Part shown: positions 11,641-28,600 of the stretch, piece by piece | Numbering within the stretch: position 1 is the first letter of the stretch | Layout: every line of letters starts with the position of its first letter | From: Osedax frankpressi | Taxonomy: Eukaryota > Annelida > Polychaeta > Sabellida > Siboglinidae | Direction of reading: 5' to 3' | NCBI GenBank assembly: GCA_964035775.1 | Contig: OZ038317.1 | Span: 27,431,527 to 27,495,526, forward strand | Length of the DNA stretch: 64,000 nt | Made by a program: the position numbers and the translations under genes | The notes under the pieces: generated by a model | Database searches by the model: none | What the model was told of the DNA's origin: nothing | Seen by the model: only the letters and a program-made list of their open reading frames with translations

Positions 11641-12410
11641 TTATTGAATTTTAATAATCATTTAAATTTTGTTTTAAATTATATGATTTGGTGGGTATGT
11701 AAATATTGTATTTAATACTTAACACAGCATTTAATTAACAATCTACTCACTTAACATTTAATTAATACTAACTTAAGAATTATATAAATATATATATATA
11801 TTCAGTGATGAGATTTTCTAATTTTATTTTATTTAAGTATTATTTAAAAGCATATTTAATTTAAAGCATTATTCAAAATTATGAAGCTTGACATATTGGA
11901 TATCAAGGTAAAGTTAGCATTGCTATTTATTGAATTAAATAGCGTATCAAGAACATATAAACCTGGTGATATCCCAAAGGCATGAGTTAGTGATTACCAA
12001 GTCAAGATTTTCACGGCGACAGTGTTTAAAAAGAAGTTCAGTATATGGACTATAGATCCTTGTCAAAAAAAAGAAATAGATTCTAATCCCAGGTTTGTCA
12101 AAGTATCTAGCCTAGTATATATATATGCATTATATTGATGTAAGGTAGTTAGTAAAGATATAGATTTCCTGGTACACGTGTTTCATAAATAAACTGAAGT
12201 GAACTAATATAATAATTATATATATATATATAGAGAGAGGTAACATTAGAAATTATTAACCAGAATGTAATTATTAACCCTTGTTGTAAATTAATTGTTG
12301 TGTAAATTAATAATAAGAAATATAAGCTTTATTTAACATTACTCTAATTAAAATTAAATACATTATAATGCATAACTGATGAAAAGTTTGCAAAGTAACA
12401 AAGTACTTAC
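11641..12410. other. Mostly non-coding; one weak exon candidate
   Basis: AT-rich with a short degenerate continuation of the repeat (ACTTAACATTTAATTAATACT) near 11740. A GC-richer patch at 11978-12070 can be read on the minus strand as an exon (RIYSPYTELLFKHCRRENLD between AG-like and GTAATC sites, 11998-12058). Its phase does not match the exons upstream at 12411-12750, so I do not call it. Confidence 0.4.
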
Positions 12411-12750
12411 TTCTCTGTAATTTATACCGTTAGTCATTTCCGACTGTTGTATTACTTTGTCTCCATAAAATGAAGATTCACCCTACAAATATGTATTTTA
12501 ACAATAAATATAAAAATCAATTATTTTATTATAATGGAAATTGTGTTTTTCATAAAATTTAAAAATAATATTAATTATATTTTTTCTATAAATAAAAATT
12601 GTTATTATATCATGTTATATTATGTTATGATGTGTTATAAGATTTAATGATATTTCAGAAACTCACATACCTTAATTTTCAATTCCAAATCAGTAAGTTC
12701 TATTTTCTCAGTAAGAGCTTTAACTAGATCTTTATACATTCCACGCATCA
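12411..12750 (-). CDS. Two consecutive exons of an unassigned minus-strand gene
   Basis: Exon 12671-12750 (from an AAG acceptor, two bases, then ATG) reads MRGMYKDLVKALTEKIELTD LELKIK and ends AAG|GTATGT. Exon 12411-12482 reads GESSFYGDKVIQQSEMTNGI NYRE and ends GAA|GTAAGT. Both junctions are phase 0 and both donors are strong, so a spliced transcript is likely. The first peptide has heptad-like spacing, as in a short coiled coil. I cannot name the family or confirm that these exons belong to the same gene as the one at 10791-10935. Confidence 0.45.
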
Positions 12751-13250
12751 CTTAATAGATAATGAGATCAATAACATTAATATTAAGATTATTTGATAAT
12801 TTACATTAAGCGATATATGTCCCATATATTATATAATGTTCATGTAATAACCATATTTTAGAGTATTTTGAACAAATAAATCATGTTTTTTAATACCTAG
12901 ATAATATTATTCATTTGTGATTTAAAAAGTGATAAGAGTATTATGTATTCTGTATTAGTAAGAGATATTATGTGTTACTATGAAAAACTATAATAATAAA
13001 TAAAGATCTTTTAAAATAATTAAAATAAACATAAATAATATATATTCTTATCAAAATATAATTTGTTAAATATTCTTTCTATTGTAATCCTATAAGTGTT
13101 ATATAACTTCTTATATAATTATTCATAACTGATAATGCATGTTTTCCAATATTTTAATAAAATATTATCTTTAATAATATTTCAACTAAACAATACATTA
13201 CAAAATGTTGCTATTGAAATGTAAAAAATTATAATCCTGTTATATTATTG

Positions 13251-13288
<38 letters not shown>

Positions 13289-13456
13289 CTACACATATGG
13301 CCTTTCTATAATTATTCATAATTAGTGATCTAAGTTTAAAAATGTAAAAATAATAAATTGTTCTTTATAATTTTATTTATAATAAATGTTTTATGTTTTA
13401 AATATATATATAAATATTGTAGGGATTATGAACCTAACCTATGGTAATATAAATAC

Positions 13457-13493
<37 letters not shown>

Positions 13494-14776
13494 ACAAATC
13501 AATAAATGCATAGATATTAGTTTAACTAAAGTTATATTATATATATACTCAGAAAATAGAAATATAGTTTCAATATTCTTCCAGTAGTAAGATATTCATT
13601 ACAATTATATAACTATTTATCTTACTTATAGGTAAGTAACTTAATTATCCTATAAGTTTTATATACTCAGAAATCATCCAGGTATTTTCTTTTTTGTATT
13701 AATTATTCTGTTATCACATAAAGAATTTTACAATTACCTTATTGTGTTTGCTGGTAGATGGTTATTGATATAATCAATTCACTGATATATATATATATAT
13801 ATATTGAGTTTATTATTACGTTATTGATATAGCATATAAATGAATTTTTATATAATTTTCATAACTATGATATTATATCCTAGTAGGATTTATGAAGTGT
13901 AGTATTGAATATCTACTGTACTAAATATATTATACATATAGCATCGTGTTATAATGTACTAGAAATACATATACAATTATAACAAGTAATATATAATTAG
14001 AAATAAATTAATTCCACTAAATAATTATTAAAATAATTATCGTTATGGGCTAAATATATATTATCTACTCTTATTAGTAATTACCAAGAGTAGAGATAAG
14101 AAAAATATATATTTAAAATAAAAAAATGTGTAGGTAATTACCCTAAAATTAAAGTTAATTTAACATATGAATATTAATATTATATATTCATTAATATTCA
14201 ATTGAATACAATAATGTACTAATATACTAATTTATATATTAACCAGAATCTCCGCATATCAATATCGTTTTATTATTAAATATTATATCCAATAAGGTAT
14301 ACGTGGAAAAGTTAGCATTATATGTGGTATTCATATTATTTATATGTCCAAAATATATTTAAAAAAAGATAAATCAACCAAAGATCTATTTAAAATTCAA
14401 AAAAAAATTATATATTAATTCTATGTGATTAGTAGATCAAATATCGTAATGTCTGATTAAGATTGTGTTCCAGCAAAGGTCACTATATAGGTGTGGTTTG
14501 TTATCATGTAGGGATTACTTATAGGTATCATATAGAATACAGCGTACTAAGACTCATGTTATCTAATAATATAAGAACCATAGCCTTGTCATTAATTAAT
14601 ATTTTATAAAAGAAATAAATTAATGCATATATATTCTATCATATATCTACTTTAATATTCATCACATTTATATATTAGCTATACACTATATATACAATAT
14701 ATATACACTATATATACAATATATATACACTATATATACACTATATATATATATATATATGCAATAGTTTTTAAAG
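12751..14776. other. AT-rich, no gene seen
   Basis: Two kilobases without a supportable exon. It contains (TA)n microsatellites near 13253-13286, 13459-13487 and 13787-13804. An imperfect repeat of ACTATATATACAATATAT occupies 14683-14760, immediately left of the inverted-repeat element. Confidence 0.6.
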
Positions 14777-15425
14777 ATGATGTATCAGGAGAAATTATTT
14801 AAAATATAATATATTTAAATAAATTATAATCTAAATTGTACTCTTTATTTGTATTATACAAGATTAATCTTGGATATTATCATAGATTATCCAGTATTCA
14901 GAATGCAATAGACCTTGATATTTCCCTGTCTCCAGAAAACAGATATCATTATTATATAAAATATGCAATAATTATATATATTTATTAAATAAATATAATT
15001 TTAACATTAAGAAATGAAATTACTAATATAATACATTTGTTATTATGGTTATCTTTAGAAAATTAAGTTACCTTAAAACTATATCTTATTGAATATAATA
15101 TTACTTCCTTAATAAATATCATAACAATAAACAAAGCTATAAGTTTAATGTTTATAATTATACGCTAGATATTATTTGATGAATATTAGTAAATATTTTG
15201 AAAACATAAATTTTATATTAACTTATTACCCAAGATATATTATATTTAATAAAATATTAATTTTAATAAATATTTGAAATGAATTTAAATTTTGAAAGTT
15301 AAAATATATTTCATTTTATCATGGAATTTATCATGGAATCTTGTATAATACAAATAAAAAGTACAATTTAGATTATAATTTATTTAAATATATTATATTT
15401 TAAATAATTTCTCCCGATACATCAT
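14777..15425. mobile_element. Inverted-repeat (MITE / foldback-like) element, about 650 bp
   Basis: The arms 14777-14865 and 15337-15425 are inverted copies of about 89 bp with only two mismatches seen. The outer ends read ATGATGTATC / GATACATCAT. TTAA occurs on both flanks (14771-14774 and 15426-15429), although the left one is separated from the arm by AG, so a TTAA target duplication is possible but not exact. The 470-bp interior is AT-rich with no transposase; a GC-richer patch near 14895-14940 is unassigned. This fits a non-autonomous DNA transposon. The high arm identity implies a fairly recent insertion or arm homogenisation. Confidence 0.7.
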
Positions 15426-15445
15426 TTAATTCAACATTTAAACCT

Positions 15446-15590
15446 AATATACACTAAATATACTCTAAATATACCCTAAATTACACTAAATATATCCTAA
15501 ATATACACTAAATATACCCTAAATATACACTAAATATACACTAAATATACACTAAATATACATTAAATATACACTAAATATACACTTATT
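15446..15590. repeat. 11-bp tandem repeat ACACTAAATAT, about 13 copies
   Basis: Units of ACACTAAATAT with CCCTAAATAT and CATTAAATAT variants lie between the inverted-repeat element and the 3' end of PSMA7. This is one of the few arrays not clearly inside an intron. Confidence 0.85.
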
Positions 15591-15701
15591 AAAACAATTT
15601 TCATTTCATATTACAGATTAGTATTACAATAGAGATAAGAGATTTACAGAATTAATCTTAGTAGTTTATTATATAACAAATAGATAAATAAATAATAGGA
15701 T

Positions 15702-21100
<5,399 letters not shown>

Positions 21101-21402
21101 ATGCAGGAAGAGTTAAAAGAACCAGTACTGAACAATCGTATGGCATGATTATTTAGAGAAAATGTATATAATTATATTCAAAAACTATTTTATTTTATAT
21201 GCTATTCTTTAAATTATATAATATTTATAATAAACTATATTATACATATTTAGGTACTTCTGCAGAATGCAGAATTATACCATCGCCATTTAGAACGATT
21301 AATTTTGAAAAACTTACATCTTATTACAATGCAGTCACAATCACATACAACCAATTGTATTGCAATCTTCTTCTCAAACCTTCTTCTAAATATATTTCCT
21401 AA
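21101..21402 (+). CDS. Weak two-exon candidate, unknown product
   Basis: ATG at 21101 begins MQEELKEPVLNN. A donor-like C|GTATGG at 21137 could join to an exon after TATTTAG at 21254. In the matching phase that exon reads TSAECRIIPSPFRTINFEKL to a stop at 21402. In another frame the same exon is leucine-rich and coil-like (VLLQNAELYHRHLERLILKN). Neither version is recognisable and the composition is close to background, so this may be chance. Confidence 0.2.
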
Positions 21403-21970
21403 TATATTTCTTCTAAATACACCTTCTTCACTACCTATTTCATCTCCATTCTCTTCACTACGTAGTCCCTCACTATCTTTTCAACATTGATGGTTTCTTG
21501 GGTGATTATATATTACATATATAACATGTAATTTCATTTAATATTTTACAACACTTTTAACGACATAAAGATATATATATATATTTATTTAATTTAAAGG
21601 TGTAATTTCACTGGGCAGATAATTCGAAATATATTCAATGATATCATATTATAATATGACTATTATTACGTTTATATGTATACAATTAAATCATTTCTTA
21701 TTATTTGTAATAATCAAAAACAAGTTTTTATTGTTAATTATTTTTAAATTATTAACAATAATATATAAAATACTCTAATATTATAAGCATTATTATACGA
21801 TTCAATACATTTATTATATAATAATTGTTAATAAATATTTCATATGATTTTACAAACTAATGCCAAAAATATTTTACTATTTAAAAATAAACTCGGGTCT
21901 AAATATAAACATGTTTTGCTATTAATGTTTAATAAGTGATATGTTATTATAATCTCATCGAATTATGTTT

Positions 21971-21986
21971 AGCCCTAAAAAGGACT
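21971..21986 (-). terminator. Decayed histone mRNA 3' stem-loop (H4 relic)
   Basis: The minus strand reads AGTCCTTTTTAGGGCT, which still folds into a 6-bp stem (one G-T pair) with a TTTT loop. It lies about 100 nt past the end of the H4 relic on the same strand. The consensus is GGCTCTTTTCAGAGCC, so several stem bases have drifted. Confidence 0.5.
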
Positions 21987-22087
21987 GGTTGGTATTCAGT
22001 AACAGTATTCATATTTTCCAGCCTGAAACATTGTTCATTGGATAAATAAAGTGAGTTAAATTCAAATCCATATAAAGTATGTCCTTG

Positions 22088-22385
22088 TCATTTCAGTGTA
22101 TGGACATTGTCCATTGGACAACATACACGGAAGTCAGTCTTCCTCTTGACGTGTTCTGTATACTTGACTGCATTTCTGAAAATATTTGTCTAAATACCCC
22201 TTAATTAACAACTCATTAAACTCGAGTTTCTTCCTAAATAAAGCCAGAAATTCTCTTTATCCCTCCTCTGCGTGATAAACGACGAATTACGTGTTTGGCT
22301 ATTCCTTGGCTATCATCTCGGAGTACTTCCCTGTGACCTTTAGCACCTCTTTTGCTTAATCCTTTACCTCCTTTTCCCCGTCCAT
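22088..22385 (-). pseudogene. Histone H4 relic
   Basis: From ATG at 22385 the minus strand reads [20 protein letters not shown], then [20 protein letters not shown] and [11 protein letters not shown]. This matches canonical H4 ([51 protein letters not shown]) at most positions. The codon for Tyr51 is a stop (TAG). After a stretch corresponding to EETR the frame shifts, and a second segment reads RNAVKYTEHVKRKT (H4 RDAVTYTEHAKRKT) before the match fades and ends near 22088. H4 is almost invariant, so the many substitutions in the first 50 residues, the stop and the frameshift indicate a pseudogene. Without an intron and with a stem-loop remnant downstream, it looks like a decayed genomic histone gene copy and not a processed poly(A) copy. 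No other histone gene adjoins it. Confidence 0.85.
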
Positions 22386-23947
22386 ACATATTTAATTGAA
22401 ATGTTTATGAAATACCATTAAAAATATCAATATAACATATTCTATTATAACGATAATTACAATATATTCTTATTAATTTAAATTTAATTAAAATAAACGA
22501 AATATCATAAACACTATATATAGTTATAATAATACACTGACTACTATATTGTTGATGCCCTGTTTTAATACTAATAATAATTATATATACGATAGTACTA
22601 ATAATTTATATAAATGTATTAAGATTATATTTAGAATATACACTTATAATTACTTATACATAATATTATCATATACGATATATCTTTGTATGTGCCAAAT
22701 AATTATAATTTAAAAAAATTATATATCTAAAATTTACACAAGCAACCATTTGATGTCAATATTATACAATAATATACAATAACTTTTAATAATTAAACAT
22801 AATTAATTAAAATAATTACATATATTTATATATTCCTATTATTAAAATATAAAATTAACACATCATATAGTGTGATGTAAAGTTATGTAAAAATAATTAA
22901 TATTAATGAATTCTATAATTTTTAGATACAAAATGTGAATATTTTTTAACATTATTATTACAATATAAATTTAGTAAACAATACTTTATTTTGGAATACA
23001 CCTATAATGTAAATCACATTTAGTACACATATAATGTATATTAATATTATTAAGACAGTCTAGACTGGTTTAATATTAATAAAATTAAATAAATTTAATA
23101 TAATAAAATGAAGTGCTTTTCAAATAAATCTGACTTATTGACTATTTATTGTTTTTAAACAAACATACTAATTAATATCCATTATCTATGTAAATATTTA
23201 CAAGTTATTGTTTATACTTATGTAAAATATATTATGTGTAGTACCCAGAAAATATAATGATATAATAGATTTATCAATTTCAAACATGAAACCACCCAAA
23301 TAAATTAAGTTTTTTTGTTATATTATAAAAATGAAAATATATTTTATTACATACTTTTTGGTTAAATAACTCAAAACTATGAAATGCAAAAAAAAAGAAA
23401 TTACCTGGATTGTTTGTGTACTCTCAAGAATTATGATAAATGCATCTACATATTTATATTCAGGCCTAAAGAAACCATTCCCATTTTACCAGACTCATAC
23501 AAACTTATTATACTATCTATGATATGACTTTATAAGGTCAAATCAATATATAATTAGATGCTATATTTGGGAATATCCTAAGAAACTAGATGATGCAACA
23601 CATGATTACAAAGTAATCTTGGATGCAACTATTATACAATATTATATAATTATTTAAAATAAAAAATAAACATAAATATATTTTTGATGCAATTGAAATA
23701 AACCTGGATTTTTGTTCTGAGTAGAATATAATAGAACATATTGAATTAGTTATTTATTATATGTACAAGTATAATAATTATAATTATTAAACACTATTTA
23801 TTATGGATGATGTTAAAATGATATCATACAATATAGTGATATCATATAAATTGGTGTTAGCTACTTTATAATACAAAATAGAATGTTATTTTTACAAATT
23901 ATTAATTTAAATTATGTATACAATGTATATTTATATATACTAAATAG
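22386..23947. other. Gene-free AT-rich stretch
   Basis: About 1.5 kb between the H4 relic and the histone-type stem-loop. I see no coding frame, array or RNA gene. Confidence 0.6.
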
Positions 23948-23979
23948 TATAATGCCTAATTATATAATTAGGCATTATA
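23948..23979. repeat. 32-bp perfect palindrome
   Basis: TATAATGCCTAATTAT is followed directly by its reverse complement with no spacer. It sits about 20 nt downstream (minus-strand sense) of the histone-type stem-loop at 24000-24015, roughly where a histone downstream element would be. Confidence 0.9.
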
Positions 23980-23999
23980 ATAAAATTGTATATTTGGGT

Positions 24000-24015
24000 G
24001 GCCCTGAAAAGAGCC
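24000..24015 (-). terminator. Canonical histone mRNA 3' stem-loop, orphan
   Basis: The minus strand reads GGCTCTTTTCAGGGCC followed by ACCCAAA. That is the metazoan replication-dependent histone 3' end signal: six-base-pair stem (one G-T pair), TTTC loop and ACCCA flank. No histone gene lies upstream on this strand. The nearest ORF is the BORCS7-like one, whose stop is 132 nt away. The H4 relic lies on the other side with its own decayed loop. Confidence 0.8.
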
Positions 24016-24127
24016 GGTTTGTTATAGAGGTCATTTTGGAATATTATCCTATATATATATATATATATATGAACATAGAGTTATTTATTTGAGTAATATA
24101 ATATATTTATCTGTTCGAGTTAGTAAA

Positions 24128-24145
24128 TATCACGTGATAATCAAT
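24128..24145. promoter_or_regulatory. TCACGTGA E-box, second copy
   Basis: The reverse complement of the 18-mer GATTATCACGTGATATTT found near BLOC1S4 (2605-2622). Here it lies immediately 3' of the BORCS7-like stop codon on the minus strand, not at a start, so promoter function is doubtful. Confidence 0.3.
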
Positions 24146-24147
24146 TT

Positions 24148-24504
24148 TTAAACAGCCATTCTCTCAGTCTCCCTCCTAACGTCGTCAATTTGTTTTAATT
24201 CTATAAGTCGTGTACTGCACAGTACTGCGTAGTTATAAAACATCGACCTAGTACCTTCTAGAACGATCAACTGCAGCCTATATGAATAACGGAGGGATTT
24301 AAGGGATCCTGTTATTTCGGAACTACGATTTCTCAAAACCAAACGATTAACGGTCTGGTTAAGAAGGGCTACTTGTTCACAAGCCATGTTAAAATGTTTT
24401 CTTACATATTGCTCATTATTACTCGTGATGATCTTGTGAGTATATGGGTGATCTTGTGTGCCATTGTTTTCGTTTGCGGGTGGAATATAACCGCCGATCT
24501 CCAT
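24148..24504 (-). CDS. Single-exon 118-residue protein, BORCS7-like
   Basis: The start is taken at MEIGGYIPPANEN (ATG 24504). An in-frame ATG 21 nt upstream (24525) would add seven residues. From residue 35 on it aligns gap-poor with human BORCS7: QVALLNQTVNRLVLRNRSSE ITGSLKSLR against DVIALTKQVLKGSRSSELLG QAARNM, followed by a helix of matching length ending near DDVRRETERM. BORCS7 is a small helical subunit of BORC, which recruits Arl8 and kinesin to lysosomes. Identity is low, so another helical small protein is possible. The gene is intronless, unlike its neighbours. A histone-type stem-loop and a CLEAR-like E-box lie within 150 nt of its stop. TMEM231 starts head-to-head 1.2 kb away. Confidence 0.45.
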   Translation of the reverse strand: MEIGGYIPPANENNGTQDHPYTHKIITSNNEQYVRKHFNMACEQVALLNQTVNRLVLRNRSSEITGSLKSLRYSYRLQLIVLEGTRSMFYNYAVLCSTRLIELKQIDDVRRETERMAV

Positions 24505-24525
24505 TATTTTGAAATTAAAATACAA

Positions 24526-25692
24526 TTACTTGTATTTGTGATATAGAGTGGGTATATACTTGCTTTTAAAATGATTTATATACACTTTTCAGGTACTTTC
24601 TAGAAGTTAACAATGCAGATAAAATACATGTACGTATATTGAAACTAAAATACTTTTAAACAATTGCGTAAGAGAAAATAGTAAATAATGAAAAGGGGCG
24701 TATCATTGTTTATAAGAACGCCTGTTGTAATCTGTGTAAAATAACAATGATTTGTTATTGTTATTAGTAACGAATAATAGATGGATTATAATCTCTATAC
24801 TTATTTTTCACATTTAATATAATAATGACATTTGATATGTCAAAATATGCAGATAATTAGTTCATGTACCATGCCTATTGTAATTTATTTTAGCCTTTTA
24901 AATCAAATATAATTATAATAGTTTAAATTAATCATTATCAACATGTGAATATAATAAACAATTGTAATATTTTATAACAATACACGGTTGTTAAATTTTA
25001 GAAATAAGATAAGCTAAGTTAATAATTAAATTCCAATACATCTAACCATATTACTAAATAAACGAACTGAACTAAATTATTTATAAACAGATTTATTGTT
25101 CAGAAATTTTTAATTATCATATTACTGTTAATATTAATAATATATATTCAATTGTTTTAATGATCTAGATGAGAGCTGATTGATAAAAACGAGTTCGCAT
25201 TTACATTCAGTTAAATGTTAGAATATTTATAATATTGTAGTTAAATCCCTGACATTATATTATATCATATATAAAATACCGGAAGATTATTTATATATGA
25301 ATACAATTGAATGTACTCCTAATAGTAATTTTAAGTTTGACTTATACTGTATTTAACTTTAAAAAAAATCAGTTTGACTTATCTTTGAGTTTGTATCAAT
25401 ACATTGAATTTGTTTAGAAGTTTTATAATGATTAAAATTGGAAAAGCAAGCGCTCTATATTAGCAGCCTTCCGCTAGTGTTTACTGTTCGATATATGAGC
25501 CAATACAATTAAAAAGTATAATTTAATGGTAAATATACGATATTATAACCTAAGTATTACCTACATAAAATCCAATTCTACTATTACTATTTATATTACA
25601 TGTATAATTGTAACATTTTCAATTCATAAATGTATATATAAGAATTATATTTTAAAGTCATTGGTTTATTTAACACAGATTATTGTTTAAAA
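24526..25692. other. Divergent spacer between the BORCS7-like ORF and TMEM231
   Basis: About 1.2 kb, AT-rich. It presumably holds both promoters, but I see no clear TATA or conserved element and no array. Confidence 0.5.
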
Positions 25693-28600
25693 ATGGCTAT
25701 TTATGAAATCTATTCCCATTCAGAATTACGGAGATATAAAGCACACATTTGTTCTAAAGCAACACTCATAAATATATTATGCGTTTTACTTACATTTATT
25801 CCACCTCTATTTATTGCATATCGAAGTGAAGGTTAATGTGCACAGTAATCTCACATAATATATTTTCCATTGGTAACTAACCAAAATTATTTCGAAAATA
25901 ATTTTTCTTACATTTTATTATAAAATATATAATTAATGGAAGTTAGTTGTTGCTTTAAAAAGAATGGTAAAAACTATATTTTAACCAATTTAGAGAAAAT
26001 AATTTGTTATATATATTTAATAATAAATATGATATAATAATTAATATATAATAGTCACTGTTCATTCGTGGCGATTTTTAAAATTATAGTTATCAAAGCC
26101 TCATATGTATCTATTATATATAACGGGATTTTCCACTCTCCACTTGGGAGTTACCTTTGTTGAAGTATTCTCCAAGTCGATAGATATCAACAATATGTTC
26201 TATGAATAAGTAATGATTATACTGTTTGTAATCCACTAATAACCAGTATACCCTGTATATTTACAATATTATAAATGTATTTAAAAAAATTAAAATATAT
26301 ATTAAATATATATATATTTAATATTATAATTTAAATATTATGATTAATCCACTTCGATATATTTGTTCTTTTTCTACATTCGCATATTTTATTGTTGAAC
26401 ATCTTTTGTGATCCTTCTAAATAATTATGAGAACTGGTTTCAATTCAGCTCTTCAGATGATGAACGTTAAATGCAATCCATCAAAATGGATGTATGAAAA
26501 TTATTCGATAACAAATTTATAATATCATATATATTGCAGGAGTTATTATAATTTTTCTATTCAAATAATTAAGGGTAGAATGGGTGTCCAGAAGTAATGT
26601 GTATAGGATTTGCAAAGAAATTAGTGAGCAAGTTATTGATCTATAATTTTACATCGATATTCAGGTTTCTGGAAGAAAATTTCTTTCTACGAAGAACAAC
26701 CCGACGTCGATTTCAAACACAAACTGATCTGTATATTTCACACCAACGATGATAACTTTGTCACCTGGAGCACCTTCGCAAATTACAATGAACTCCAGAC
26801 GGGACACTTACGAATTCCTACCATCAAGGTTAGTGAATGTCATCCCGCAAATATACACTGTGTGTATATTGCGACATTTAATTAAATATAATTATTAACT
26901 CGCAGGAAGATATTTTTCTTAAAATGCAATATTAGATTTGTAATATATTAATTTCTTTAGATTATTAATATTTTATGACTTTTTTTATGGTGACATATTT
27001 ATAAATGAAAATCACAAAATAATCTGTTTCATCACTTGAGCTAAATATTCCTGCCCCACTATTGCTCCAACTTCAATACTAAACTGACCGACTATTGACC
27101 TGAACGTTTTTGATCCGTTTGACACCTCCAAATGCCCAGTCGCGCGAAGAAGACTCCAACCGAGATGGACTCCACGATCGTCTGCACTTTGACCTCTCAA
27201 TCCCCCTACAGAACACTGAGAAGGTCACTGGAGTTACGTTGATTCTCCTCTTCGACTACAAGTTACATGTTCGTGCCTCTCTATTTCTAAACATTGCATC
27301 TCATTACATTCTTTATGACCTGGAATTTAGCATTCCCTTATTTGGAATGTTTTGGATATTAGAGCCACTCCAAATTACTGATTACATAACAAGTGTATAA
27401 TATATTGTATATCAAATATATCGTATAAGTAATATAAAATTGTATAGCAATAGTAAGAAATCATGCAGATTGTGGATATTATTAACTAATATAAAATTTG
27501 CGTGAAACAACGTGTTTATAATCTTTGTCTTATATTATTTACCACACCCCATGCAGAAATATGTGGGGCTACGTATGGAGTCCTTGGGTATCGTTCAGTT
27601 CCACTCGGGGGTCGCGGGTTCAAGTCTTTCAGTCACCAGCGATTTGAAACTTCTGCAAACCAACGCTCTACGCCATAGGGGCTTAGACCTTCGCTATGGG
27701 GTTTGTAGACCAAGGAGATAATAGTAATTAAATATAGGGTTTGTAGACCAAGGAGAGAATAGTAATTAAATATAGGGTTTGTAGACCAAGGAGAGAATAG
27801 TAATTAAATATAGGGTTTATAGACCAAGGAGAGAATAGTAATTAAATATAGGGTTTGTAGACCAAGGAGAGAATAGTAATTAAATATAGGGTTTGTAGAC
27901 CAAGGAGAGAATAGTAATTAAATATAGGGTTTGTAGACCAAGGAGAGAATAGTAATTTAATATAGGGTTTGTAGACCAAGGAGATAATAGTAATTAAATA
28001 TAGGGTTTGTAGACCAAGGAGATAATAGTATTAAATATAGGGTTTGTAGACCAAGGAGAGAATAGTAATTAAATATAGGGTTTGTAGACCAAGGAGAGAA
28101 TAGTAATTAAATATAGGGTTTGTAGACCAAGGAGAGAATAGTAATTAAATATAGGGTTTGTAGACCAAGGAGAGAATAGTAATTAAATATAGGGTTTGTA
28201 GACCAAGGAGAGAATAGTAATTTAATATAGGGTTTGTAGACCAAGGAGAGAATAGTAATTTAATATAGGGTTTGTAGACCAAGGAGAGAATAGTAATTAA
28301 ATATAGGGTTTGTAGACCAAGGAGAGAATAGTAATTAAATATAGGGTTTGTAGACCAAGAAGAGAATAGTAATTAAATATAGGGTTTGTAGACCAAGGAG
28401 AGAATAGTAATTAAATATAGGGTTTGTAGACCAAGGAGAGAATAGTAATTAAATATAGGGTTTGTAGACCAAGGAGAGAATAGTAATTAAATATAGGGTT
28501 TGTAGACCAAGGAGATAATAGTATTAAATATAGGGTTTGTAGACCAAGGAGAGAATAGTAATTAAATATAGGGTTTGTAGACCAAGGAGAGAATAGTAAT

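Noticed and set aside
11998-12058. Minus-strand exon reading RIYSPYTELLFKHCRRENLD
   Set aside because: It has plausible splice-like ends, but its phase does not connect with the exons at 12411-12750 or 10791-10935 and no family is recognised.
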